From the NCBI GenBank assembly GCA_025936275.1, contig JAICTR010000022.1, positions 1 through 14,893 of the forward strand: a stretch of DNA of 14,893 bases, written 5' to 3'. A program made the translations under genes and the position numbers. Each line of letters starts with the position of its first letter. Within the stretch, counting starts at the first letter, position 1. Shown here in pieces: positions 8,341 through 14,759 of this stretch. This stretch comes from Burkholderiales bacterium (GTDB lineage Bacteria > Pseudomonadota > Gammaproteobacteria > Burkholderiales > Usitatibacteraceae). The notes beneath the pieces were generated by a model that was not told the origin of the DNA, did no database searches, and saw only the letters and a list, made by a program, of their open reading frames with translations.

Positions 8341-8413
8341 TAGGGCGTACTGGATTCGAACCAGTGACCAACGGATTAAAAGTCCGCTGCTCTACCAGCT
8401 GAGCTAACGCCCC
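8341..8413 (-). tRNA. tRNA-Lys (anticodon UUU)
   Basis: A 73-base cloverleaf: acceptor 5' GGGGCGT with 3' ACGCCCT, D-arm GCTC...GAGC, anticodon stem GCGGA/TCCGT with loop CTTTTAA (anticodon at 8378-8380), T-arm ACTGG-TTCGAAT-CCAGT, discriminator A73. The first acceptor pair is a G1-U72 wobble. The next genomic bases on the tRNA strand are CCC, so the terminal CCA is not fully encoded and the last base must be supplied by CCA-adding enzyme. It has its own promoter 20-odd bases upstream. tRNA-Lys downstream of tol-pal-cpoB is a recurrent proteobacterial arrangement. Confidence 0.97.
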
Positions 8414-8426
8414 GGAGGAAACGGAA

Positions 8427-8456
8427 ATTATAGCGGGCGGCGAGAAATCGGGTCAA
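8427..8456 (-). promoter_or_regulatory. Strong sigma-70 promoter of tRNA-Lys
   Basis: TTGACC (8456-8451), an 18-base spacer, and a perfect TATAAT (8432-8427) on the minus strand. Transcription would start near 8420, about seven bases before the tRNA 5' end. It lies 20 bases after the stop of the upstream transporter gene with no terminator between, so read-through from that gene into the tRNA is also possible. Confidence 0.88.
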
Positions 8457-8475
8457 ACCGGAATCGCGTTCGCGC

Positions 8476-9585
8476 CTACGTTTCACGCATGATGCGGTGG
8501 TATTGCCACTTCATCGTGAGCGCCGAGCCGGTGACGATCGCGAGGAACGTGAGGATCGATCCGAGCGCGAGCGTGGAGAAGCCGCTCAGCCCCTGCCCGA
8601 TGGTGCAGCCGAGCGCGGTCACGCCGCCGAAGCCCATCAGCATCCCGCCCACCATGTGGCTCGCGGTGTCGGCGGGGCCGGCGAAGCCTTCCCAGTGGAA
8701 CGAGCGCGAGGCGAGCGCATACGCGAGCGAGCCGGCGATCATGCCGAGCACCGCCGCGACGCCGAAGGTGACCGCGAGCGAGGAGTCGGTCCAAAGCATC
8801 CCCAGCTCGAGCGTGTAGGCGACGGGCGCGACGAACGACAGCGACTCGATCTGGTGGCTGTTGGTGCCCATCGCCATCGTCTCGAGCGTGTCCGGATTCT
8901 CGCCATAGCCGACGTGGCCGGTGAGGTACCAGCCGCCCACCACGACCAGGCCCACCACCACGCCGCCGAGAATATGGTCGAAGCTCGTCCGGAATTGGCG
9001 GTCCTTGAAGACGAAGACCAGCAACGCGGCCGCGACCACGCCCGCGGCGGCGACCTCCGCCACACGCGGCTGGAGCCCCGTGACCCACGCGAGCAGCGAC
9101 GGAATGTCCTGGTGCGCCCCGAGGTCCAGCGCGACCGAATCGATCCAGCGGGTGCGCCACACCGCCAGCACGCCCTTGAGCGTCATGTACGCGGCGATGC
9201 CGAGGAATACGAATACCACCAGCGACTTCAGGTTGCCGGCGCCGATGCGGATCAGGGTCTTGCTGCCGCACCCGGAGCCGAGCGTCATGCCGATCCCGAA
9301 GAGGAGCCCGCCCACGATGTACGAGAGCCAGGTGAAGTGCGCGCGCGTGTAGAGCGACTTCTCGACGTCGATCAGCCCGGCGAGCTGCAGCGCGTGGGTG
9401 CCGATGATCGCCACCGCGATGGCGAGGAGCCACATGCGCATGCGCGCCCAGCTGCCCATGTTGACCACGTCGGACACGGAGCCCATGGTGCAGAAATTCG
9501 TCCGATTGCCGACCGCGCCGAACACGAAGCCGAGCGCGAAGCCGCCCCAGGCCACGATTGCCGCGAGATGCCCGCCTGCGCTCAA
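8476..9585 (-). CDS. YeeE/YedE family membrane transporter (thiosulfate/sulfur uptake type)
   Basis: A 369-residue polytopic inner-membrane protein of the YeeE/YedE family, whose characterised member TsuA imports thiosulfate using conserved cysteines that contact the substrate. Three equivalents are seen: Cys32 in GNRTNFCTMG, Cys106 in GSGCGSKTL and Cys327 in ALGCTIGQGLSG. The two halves repeat the GxxxGxG-Cys pattern at re-entrant helices (GGLLFGIGMTLGSGCG and GGMLMGFGGVTALGC), the family's internal pseudo-symmetry; about eight or more hydrophobic segments are visible. I place the start at the TTG (9585-9583), which has GGGGAG seven bases upstream and keeps the first membrane segment; a longer in-frame ATG at 9693 would overlap queC by over 80 bases. 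It lies 22 bases behind queC. No TusA, rhodanese or cysteine-synthesis partner is adjacent, so the exact substrate is inferred only from family. Confidence 0.9.
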   Translation of the reverse strand: MSAGGHLAAIVAWGGFALGFVFGAVGNRTNFCTMGSVSDVVNMGSWARMRMWLLAIAVAIIGTHALQLAGLIDVEKSLYTRAHFTWLSYIVGGLLFGIGMTLGSGCGSKTLIRIGAGNLKSLVVFVFLGIAAYMTLKGVLAVWRTRWIDSVALDLGAHQDIPSLLAWVTGLQPRVAEVAAAGVVAAALLVFVFKDRQFRTSFDHILGGVVVGLVVVGGWYLTGHVGYGENPDTLETMAMGTNSHQIESLSFVAPVAYTLELGMLWTDSSLAVTFGVAAVLGMIAGSLAYALASRSFHWEGFAGPADTASHMVGGMLMGFGGVTALGCTIGQGLSGFSTLALGSILTFLAIVTGSALTMKWQYHRIMRET

Positions 9586-9592
9586 GGATGCA

Positions 9593-9598
9593 CTCCCC
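9593..9598 (-). promoter_or_regulatory. Shine-Dalgarno site selecting the TTG start of the YeeE/YedE gene
   Basis: GGGGAG, seven bases before TTG at 9585, lies in the 22-base gap after the queC stop. It is the best ribosome site in the area and is the reason for choosing a rare TTG start. Confidence 0.6.
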
Positions 9599-9607
9599 GG
9601 ATGGAAG

Positions 9608-10294
9608 TCATGCGAATGTCGCGCCGTCGCGATAGCGCGTGGGATCGGCGAGCTTGGCGGCGCGAAAGCCCTCGCGCCTGAGGCGGCAGGCATCGCAAGT
9701 GCCGCAGGCGCGTCCCTCGCGATCCGCGTCGTAGCAGGACACCGTCATCGAGTAATCGACCCCCAGGGCATCTCCGCGCTGCACGATCTCAGCCTTGGAG
9801 AGGCGCACGATCGGCGCTTCGATGCGGATCGGCGCGCCCTCCACCGCACGCCTGGTGGCGAGATTCGCGACGCGCTCGAACGCCGCGAGGAACTCCGGCC
9901 GGCAATCGGGATAGCCCGAATAGTCGACCGCGTTCACGCCGGTGAAGATCGCGTCGGCCTCCACGACCTCGGCATGCGCCAGCGCGACCGCGAGGAAGAT
10001 GGTGTTGCGCGCCGGCACGTAGGTCACCGGGATGCCGCTCGAGGGCGCGCGCGGCACGGCGATCGCGGGATCGGTGAGCGCGGATCCGCCGAAGACCGCG
10101 AGATCCACGCGGGCGACGCGATGCTCCGCGGCGCCCAGGGCAGCCGCGACGCGCGCCGCCGCGGCGAGCTCCGCGCGATGGCGCTGGCCGTAATCGATGG
10201 AAAGCGCGTGGCAGCGCCAGCCTTCCTGGCGCGCGATGGCGAGCACGGTCGCGGAGTCGAGCCCGCCGGAGAGGAGGACGACGGCGCGCTTCAC
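9608..10294 (-). CDS. queC: 7-cyano-7-deazaguanine (preQ0) synthase QueC
   Basis: Converts 7-carboxy-7-deazaguanine to preQ0 with ATP and ammonia, a step in making queuosine of the tRNA wobble position. 228 residues. Seen: the PP-loop SGGLDSAT (9-16) for ATP, IDYGQRHRAEL (33-43), VPARNTIFL (93-101), TGVNAVDYSGYPDCRPEF (118-135) and a four-cysteine zinc site, Cys187, Cys197, Cys200, Cys203 (SCYDADREGRACGTCDAC). Starts with GTG eight bases after the cpoB stop; no good Shine-Dalgarno, and a perfect inverted repeat overlaps the junction, suggesting coupling to cpoB translation. Its pathway partners queD, queE and queF are not in this window. Confidence 0.97.
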   Translation of the reverse strand: MKRAVVLLSGGLDSATVLAIARQEGWRCHALSIDYGQRHRAELAAAARVAAALGAAEHRVARVDLAVFGGSALTDPAIAVPRAPSSGIPVTYVPARNTIFLAVALAHAEVVEADAIFTGVNAVDYSGYPDCRPEFLAAFERVANLATRRAVEGAPIRIEAPIVRLSKAEIVQRGDALGVDYSMTVSCYDADREGRACGTCDACRLRREGFRAAKLADPTRYRDGATFA

Positions 10295-10295
10295 C

Positions 10296-10312
10296 GCGGC
10301 GCTTAGCGCCGC
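10296..10312. promoter_or_regulatory. Inverted repeat spanning the cpoB stop and the queC ribosome-binding region
   Basis: GCGGCGCT-T-AGCGCCGC is an exact 17-base inverted repeat centred on 10304; as RNA it would form a 6-bp GC stem with a five-base loop holding part of the cpoB stop codon. It has no following T-run, so it is not an intrinsic terminator. It covers the place where the queC ribosome site should be. Confidence 0.5.
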
Positions 10313-11160
10313 AACGCCGCGAGCCGCGTGCGCGCCTTCCCCGCCGCATCCGAAGTCGGATAGCGGGCGATCAGGTCCTCGAGCGTGTTCCGCGCATCCG
10401 CCGCCTTGCCCTGCTCGACCTGGATCGCGGCGATCGCGAGCAACGCATCGGGCGCCTTCGCCGATTGCGGGTGCTTGGCGAGAAGCTCCTGCTGCACCGC
10501 GAGCGCGTGCGGGTAGTCCTTGAGATTCGCGTAGCTGATGCCGATCCAGTAGGACGCGTTCGGCGCGAGCGCGCTGTCGGGATAATCCGCGAGGAACGCG
10601 CGAAACGCGTCCACGGCCGAGGTGAAGTCATTGCGCCGGAAGAGGTTGGATGCCGCGTCGTACGCCTTCATCTCGCGCGCCTGGTCGTCCCGCGAGGCGG
10701 GCTTCGCCGTCGTGGGCGTCGAATCGCCCGCGCCGCCCGGGGAACCCGAAGCCGCCGCCGGAGGCGAGGCTCCGGGAGGTGAAGGCGCGGCGCCCGGCGC
10801 GCTCGCGCCCGACGGCGTCTCGAGGCGCTTCAGCCGCGAATCGAGGTCGAGATAGAAATCGCGCTGCCGCTTCTGCAGCTGCTGGTTCTCGTTGGCAAGG
10901 ACCTCGATCTGGCCGCGCAGGCGGGCGATCTGCTCGTTCAGCTGCTCGATCTGCTGCACCAGCTCGACCACGCCGATGTGCGAAAGCTGGCCTTCGAGCT
11001 TCTGGATGCGCGCCTCGTTGTCCTTGCCCTGCTGCGCGAGCTCCTGGCGCAGCTGGTCGATGCGGCGCCGCGCCTCGTCGTCGTCGAAGAGGCCGGCACG
11101 CGCGCTGCAGGACGCGGCGAGCGCGAAGGCGAGCGCGGCGACGCGCACCGCCTTCGCCAT
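10303..11160 (-). CDS. cpoB: Cell-division coordinator CpoB (YbgF), Tol-Pal accessory TPR protein
   Basis: A periplasmic protein that, in E. coli, binds TolA and coordinates outer-membrane constriction with septal peptidoglycan synthesis (PBP1B). 285 residues from the ATG at 11160: signal peptide MAKAVRVAALAFALAASCSARA, then an N-terminal coiled coil (about 25-115, e.g. RIDQLRQELAQQGKDNEARIQKLEGQL and IEQLNEQIARLRGQIE) for trimerisation. A Pro/Ala/Gly/Ser-rich linker (about 118-160) and C-terminal TPR repeats (about 165-285: AYDAASNLFRRNDFTSAVDAF, ASYWIGISYANLKDYPHAL, PDALLAIAAIQVEQGKAADA) follow. The start lies 7 bases after the pal stop; the frame is open further up but would overlap pal and lose the signal peptide. 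Strong call from domains and context. Confidence 0.95.
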   Translation of the reverse strand: MAKAVRVAALAFALAASCSARAGLFDDDEARRRIDQLRQELAQQGKDNEARIQKLEGQLSHIGVVELVQQIEQLNEQIARLRGQIEVLANENQQLQKRQRDFYLDLDSRLKRLETPSGASAPGAAPSPPGASPPAAASGSPGGAGDSTPTTAKPASRDDQAREMKAYDAASNLFRRNDFTSAVDAFRAFLADYPDSALAPNASYWIGISYANLKDYPHALAVQQELLAKHPQSAKAPDALLAIAAIQVEQGKAADARNTLEDLIARYPTSDAAGKARTRLAALRR

Positions 11161-11167
11161 GCGCGGC

Positions 11168-11701
11168 TCACTCACCCGCGTACTTGATGTCCGCACGGCG
11201 GTTCTTCGCCCAGGACGACTCGTCGTGGCCCATCGCGACCGGCTTCTCCTCGCCGTAGCTGATGGTCTCGATGCGCGCGTCCGGCGCGCCGAGGACGGTC
11301 ATGATCTTCTTCACCGCCTCGGCACGGCGCTGGCCGAGCGCGAGGTTGTACTCGCGGCTGCCGCGCTCGTCGCAGTTGCCCTCGATGCGCACGCGCGAGT
11401 CGCGGTGCTCCACCATGTAGCGCGCATGCGCCTGCACCAGCGGACGGAACTCGTCCTTCACCACGTTCGAGTCGAAATCGAAGTACACGCTGCGCTTCGA
11501 GAGGACGTTGTTCGGATCGTGCAGCGGGTTGCCCTGCACGTCCGCGGACTGCGCCGGCGAGCTCGTGGAGCCCGTGCCCTGGCTCGTCGACGGGGCCGTG
11601 GCCTTGCCGCCCTCGGTGACGGGAGCCTCCGACTTCGGCGTCTCGCTCGCGCATGCGGCGGCGAGGATGGCGAGGCCGAGGTAGACAGCGATGTTCTTCA
11701 T
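11168..11701 (-). CDS. pal: Peptidoglycan-associated lipoprotein Pal
   Basis: Outer-membrane lipoprotein that anchors the outer membrane to peptidoglycan and cycles with TolB. 177 residues: lipoprotein signal MKNIAVYLGLAILAAAC (Cys17 lipidated), a Ser/Thr/Pro/Gly-rich tether (about 18-65), then the OmpA-like domain (about 70-177) with SVYFDFDSNVVKDEF, the peptidoglycan-binding segment IEGNCDERGSREYNLALGQRRAEAV (107-131) and the final NRRADIKYAGE. The ATG at 11701 has AGGAG about nine bases upstream, which decides against a longer in-frame extension into tolB. Lies 56 bases behind tolB and 7 bases ahead of cpoB. Confidence 0.98.
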   Translation of the reverse strand: MKNIAVYLGLAILAAACASETPKSEAPVTEGGKATAPSTSQGTGSTSSPAQSADVQGNPLHDPNNVLSKRSVYFDFDSNVVKDEFRPLVQAHARYMVEHRDSRVRIEGNCDERGSREYNLALGQRRAEAVKKIMTVLGAPDARIETISYGEEKPVAMGHDESSWAKNRRADIKYAGE

Positions 11702-11757
11702 TTTGCGATTCTCCTTTGAGGGAAGTTGAGGCAGGACGTGCGGACTCTGCGATCCGC

Positions 11758-13053
11758 TCAATTGGTCGGCATGGGACCCCATGCGGGATCCTGGACGTCG
11801 CCGGCCGACGAGGTGAGCCGCTGGCGCACGCGCCCGTCTCCGGACACCGCGGCGAGCTGGCCGCGGCCGCCGACCTGAGCTTCGTAGAGGATCATCTTAC
11901 CGTTGGGCGCGTAGCTCGGCGAGTCGTCGAGCGTGCCGTCGGTGAGCGTGAGGAGCTGTCCCGTGGCGAGCTCGAGCGAGGCGATGCGGTAGCGCCCGTC
12001 GGTGCGCTGCACGAAGGCGAGGTACTTGCCGTCGGGGCTGAAGCGCGGGCCGACGTTGTAGTTGCCCTCGAACGTCAGGCGCTGCGCGGGTCCGCCGCCA
12101 GCGGGCATGCGGTAGAGCTGCGGCGAGCCGCCGCGGTCCGAGGTGAACGCGATCCATTGCCCGTCGGGCGAAAAGGCGGGCTGCGTATCGATGTCGCTCG
12201 AGTCGGTGAGCCGCTGCGGCGTGCCGCCGGTCGCCGGAATGCGATAGATTTGCGTGAGCCCGTCCTTGGAAAGCGCCACGGCGAGGAAGCGCCCGTCGGG
12301 CGACCACGCCGGCGCGCTGTTGTTGCCGCGGAAGTTCGCGACGATCTTCGTCGTGCCCTCGGCGAGGTTCTGCACGACCACCATCGGCTTCTTCTGGTCG
12401 AAGGAGACGTAGGCGAGGCGGCTGCCGTCGGGCGACCACGCGGGCGACATGATGGGCTCGTTCGAGGCGAGGATCGACTGTGCGTTGTAGCCGTCGGCAT
12501 CGGCCACCTGCAGCTCGAAGCGATGCTCGTTGCGCTTCACCACGTACGCGATCTTGGTCGAGAACACGCCCTTGTCGCCCGTGAGCTTCTCGTAGATCAC
12601 GTCGGCGATGCGATGCGCGGTGGCGCGCAGCTGCTGCGGCGAGACGACATACGAGTAGCTCGCGAGCTGCGATTGCTTCTGCACGTCGAAGAGGCGAAAG
12701 CGCACCTCGAGCCGGCCGTCGCCGGAGGGCTCGATCTTGCCGATCACCAGCGCCTCGGCATTGCGGCTCGCCCAGTCGGGAAAGCTCACCTGCGAGGGCT
12801 CGCTGGGAAGCGGCGTGATGCCCGTCGTGTCGACGAGGCGGAAGAGCCCGGTGCGCGAAAGATCCGCGCCCACCACCTGGCTCACCGACTGCGGTTGGCC
12901 GGCCTCGCCCGCCATGGGCACCACGGCGATCGGAACCTGCCGCGCGCCGCTGGTGGTGATGTCGATGGTGAGCTGCGCGCGCGCGCCGAGCGCGGCGCAG
13001 AGCGCAAGCGCGCCGATGAGCAAGCGCGGGATGGATCGGAAGCTAGCGTTCAT
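11758..13053 (-). CDS. tolB: Tol-Pal system periplasmic protein TolB
   Basis: Periplasmic partner of Pal and TolA; Tol-driven release of TolB frees Pal to bind peptidoglycan at the division site. 431 residues: signal peptide MNASFRSIPRLLIGALALCAALGARA, mature N-terminus QLTIDITTSGA (the TolA-contacting TolB box), an N-terminal alpha/beta domain (about 27-165, with PIAVVPMAG and LVIGKIEPSGDGRLEVRF), then a six-bladed beta-propeller whose blades are marked by SPAWSPDGSRLAYVS, APAWSPDGRFLAVAL, QPAFSPDGQWIAFTS, GPRFSPDGKYLAFVQ, SPSYAPNGKMILYE and the closing DPAWGPMPTN. Its ATG lies inside the end of tolA (11-base overlap, different frame), so it is translationally coupled. Confidence 0.98.
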   Translation of the reverse strand: MNASFRSIPRLLIGALALCAALGARAQLTIDITTSGARQVPIAVVPMAGEAGQPQSVSQVVGADLSRTGLFRLVDTTGITPLPSEPSQVSFPDWASRNAEALVIGKIEPSGDGRLEVRFRLFDVQKQSQLASYSYVVSPQQLRATAHRIADVIYEKLTGDKGVFSTKIAYVVKRNEHRFELQVADADGYNAQSILASNEPIMSPAWSPDGSRLAYVSFDQKKPMVVVQNLAEGTTKIVANFRGNNSAPAWSPDGRFLAVALSKDGLTQIYRIPATGGTPQRLTDSSDIDTQPAFSPDGQWIAFTSDRGGSPQLYRMPAGGGPAQRLTFEGNYNVGPRFSPDGKYLAFVQRTDGRYRIASLELATGQLLTLTDGTLDDSPSYAPNGKMILYEAQVGGRGQLAAVSGDGRVRQRLTSSAGDVQDPAWGPMPTN

Positions 13054-13975
13054 GCCGGAAGTTCAGGTTGAGGTCGCGGAATTCGGGAAAGAGGTCGGAG
13101 TTCGCGGGAGGCACGGGAAGCGGCTGCGCGCTGCGGATGGCGCGCTCGATCGCGGCACTGTACGTCGGGTTCGTGCTTCGCGTCACCTGGATGCTCAGCA
13201 CGTCGCCACCGGGAAGGATGCGGATGCGCACGTTGAGCTCCGTCCCCGTGGCCACCGTGTCCGGCACGTTGGCCCTGGAGAGTATTTTAGTCTTGATTTT
13301 GTCGACCCAGCTCTGGATCTCCATCTGGCGTGCCGTGGCCGCCGCCTGGCGCGCCCGCTCCGCGGCCTCCGCCTTCGCCCGTTCCTCCGCGAGCCGCTTC
13401 TCCTCCTCGCGCTGCTTCCTCGCCGCCTCCTCCTGCTCGCGCTTCTTCTTGGCCGCCTGCTCCTGCTCGCGCTTCTTCTGGGCGGCCTCCTCCTGCGCGC
13501 GCTTCTTCGCCGCCGCCGCCTCCCGCTGGCGCTTCTTCTCCTCGGCTTGCTGCCTCTCGTGCTCGAGGCGCTCGCGCTCCTCGCGCGCCTGCTTCTCGCG
13601 CTCGGCCTTGGCCGCGATCTGCGCCGCATCGGGCAGCGGCGCGGGCTTCGCTTGCTGTGGCGCGACGGGGCCGAAGTTCTGCGGCTTCGCCGGCTCGGGC
13701 TTCGGCTGCGGCTCGGGTGCGGGCTTCGGCTGCGGCTTCGGCTCCGGTTTCGGCTTTGGCGCGGGCGGCGGATTGGCGGCGGGCTTCGCCGGGGGCAGCT
13801 TGTCCCAGAGCTCCGCGGAGATCGGCGCGGTGGGATGGCTCTGCCAGCGCACGCCGAAGACGATGAGCGCGAAGAAGAGGACGTGCACGATCACCGCGAG
13901 CACGATCGCGCGCCCGCGTCCGGGCTGCTGCGGCCTGCGCAGCGCCTGCGGCGCCTCGGCGCGCTCGCGGCTCAC
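13043..13975 (-). CDS. tolA: Tol-Pal energy-transducing protein TolA
   Basis: Spans the periplasm and transmits the TolQR motor's proton-driven work to Pal/TolB. 310 residues: a short cytoplasmic start, one membrane helix (about 23-42, AIVLAVIVHVLFFALIVFGV), a Pro-Lys-Glu stretch (about 60-98), a long charged Ala/Glu/Lys/Arg helix (about 110-210) built from imperfect ten-residue repeats like EQEEAAKKKR, and a C-terminal TonB/TolA-like domain (about 215-310, MEIQSWVDKIKTKI ... VRIRILPGGDVLSIQVTRS ... FPEFRDLNLNF). Starts with GTG overlapping the tolR stop (GTGA, 13975-13972) and overlaps tolB at its end. Sequence of the central region is low-complexity, but order, topology and neighbours make the call firm. 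Confidence 0.96.
   Translation of the reverse strand: MSRERAEAPQALRRPQQPGRGRAIVLAVIVHVLFFALIVFGVRWQSHPTAPISAELWDKLPPAKPAANPPPAPKPKPEPKPQPKPAPEPQPKPEPAKPQNFGPVAPQQAKPAPLPDAAQIAAKAEREKQAREERERLEHERQQAEEKKRQREAAAAKKRAQEEAAQKKREQEQAAKKKREQEEAARKQREEEKRLAEERAKAEAAERARQAAATARQMEIQSWVDKIKTKILSRANVPDTVATGTELNVRIRILPGGDVLSIQVTRSTNPTYSAAIERAIRSAQPLPVPPANSDLFPEFRDLNLNFRHER
13411..13560. repeat. Imperfect 30-base tandem repeat inside tolA
   Basis: Five consecutive 30-base units begin at 13411, 13441, 13471, 13501 and 13531, each opening GCT(T/G)CTTC. Units 1-2 and 2-3 match at 26 of 30 bases; units 4 and 5 have diverged. On the coding (minus) strand each unit gives about ten residues of the charged helix, consensus EQEEAAKKKR. 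Because the unit is a multiple of three, gain or loss of copies would keep the frame and change the length of the periplasm-spanning helix. Confidence 0.8.
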
Positions 13976-14403
13976 GAAGCGGCCGGCCGCGCGAGCAGGC
14001 CCACGTGCTTCACGCCGCCCTGCTGCAACAGGTCGAGCACCTTCAGCACTTCCTCGTAGGCCACCTTGCGATCGCCCGCGATCACCACGGCCTGGTCGGG
14101 ATGCGCGCGCTGCGCCTCGCGCACCCGATCGAGCAGCTGGCCGCGCGAGACGCGCAGCTCCTCGCTGGTGCGGGTGCGATCGACGAGCGAGAGATCGCCG
14201 TTCAGCCGCACGCGCACCTCCATGGGTGCCACGGCCGGATCGAGCTTGCGGCCGACCGACGGCAGGTCGATCTGCCCCGGATTGATGAGGGGCGCGGCCA
14301 CCATGAAGATGATGAGCAGCACCAGCATCACGTCGATGTACGGCACGACGTTGATCTCGGCCATGGAGCGCCGCGCGCGGCGTCCGGAAGATCCCACCCT
14401 CAT
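13972..14403 (-). CDS. tolR: Tol-Pal motor subunit TolR
   Basis: Forms the proton-conducting inner-membrane motor with TolQ and drives TolA. 143 residues of the ExbD/TolR family: short basic cytoplasmic start (MRVGSSGRRARRSMAEINVVP), one membrane helix (about 24-42, DVMLVLLIIFMVAAPLI) carrying the ion-path aspartate Asp24 (equivalent of E. coli Asp23), and a periplasmic domain (about 60-143, IDLPSV, DQAVVIAGDRKVAYEEVLKVLDLLQQGG). Its ATG overlaps the tolQ stop (ATGA, 14403-14400) and its TGA overlaps the tolA GTG, which fixes the start over the longer upstream frame that would run through tolQ. Confidence 0.97.
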   Translation of the reverse strand: MRVGSSGRRARRSMAEINVVPYIDVMLVLLIIFMVAAPLINPGQIDLPSVGRKLDPAVAPMEVRVRLNGDLSLVDRTRTSEELRVSRGQLLDRVREAQRAHPDQAVVIAGDRKVAYEEVLKVLDLLQQGGVKHVGLLARPAAS

Positions 14404-14759
14404 CGCGGGCGCTGCACCACGGTGGTGGTCATGTCGCGATCGGCGACGTGCGCCTGGCGCTGCAGGATGTTCTGCAGCTCCTCCATGAAGCTCTCGTAGC
14501 GGATGGCGAGGCGGTCGATGTCGTGGCTGAAGCGGTTGTACGCGATCACGGCGGGGATCGCGGCGAACAGGCCCATCGCGGTGGCGATCAGCGCCTCGGC
14601 GATGCCGGGCGCCACCGCGCCGAGCGTCGCCTGCGACATGTTGGCGAGGCCCCGGAACGAATTCATGATGCCCCACACCGTGCCGAACAGGCCGACGTAG
14701 GGGCTCACCGACCCGACCGAGGCGAGGAACGAGAGATGGGACTCGAGGCGCTCGTCGCG
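14400..14759 (-). CDS. tolQ: TolQ, C-terminal half only (5' part replaced by inverted sequence)
   Basis: ExbB/TolQ-family inner-membrane motor subunit. The roughly 119 recognisable residues run from RDERLESHLSFLASVGSVSP through VGLFGTVWGIMNSFRGLA, APGIAEALIATAMGLFAAIP (two membrane helices lining the proton path) and ESFMEELQNILQRQ to TTTVVQRPR. That is a normal TolQ C-terminal half, overlapping tolR as in an intact operon. The first membrane helix and cytoplasmic N-terminal region (about half of a usual 220-230-residue TolQ) are absent: upstream of about 14759 the DNA instead reads as a TolQ C-terminus on the opposite strand. The antisense frame stays open to the window end (a GTG at 14819 is available), so a gene caller may report a longer hybrid, but residues beyond 14759 are not TolQ. 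Gene identity is certain; the truncation may be an assembly artefact. Confidence 0.88.
   Translation of the reverse strand, partial: RDERLESHLSFLASVGSVSPYVGLFGTVWGIMNSFRGLANMSQATLGAVAPGIAEALIATAMGLFAAIPAVIAYNRFSHDIDRLAIRYESFMEELQNILQRQAHVADRDMTTTVVQRPR
14449..14597. repeat. Left arm of an inverted tolQ duplication
   Basis: These 149 bases, read on the minus strand, align without gaps to plus-strand 14745-14893: 126 of 149 bases agree by my count (about 85%). The arms are separated by 147 bases. This arm is the normal tolQ coding sequence. Confidence 0.85.

Noticed and set aside
8497..9681. Plus-strand frame of 394 codons opposite the YeeE/YedE gene
   Set aside because: Charged His/Arg/Glu-rich shadow; the opposite strand has a coherent membrane protein with conserved cysteines.
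11653..14285. Plus-strand frames of 400-470 codons opposite tolB, tolA and tolR
   Set aside because: Shadows of known genes; the low-complexity Ser/Arg/Leu composition mirrors the TolA repeats.
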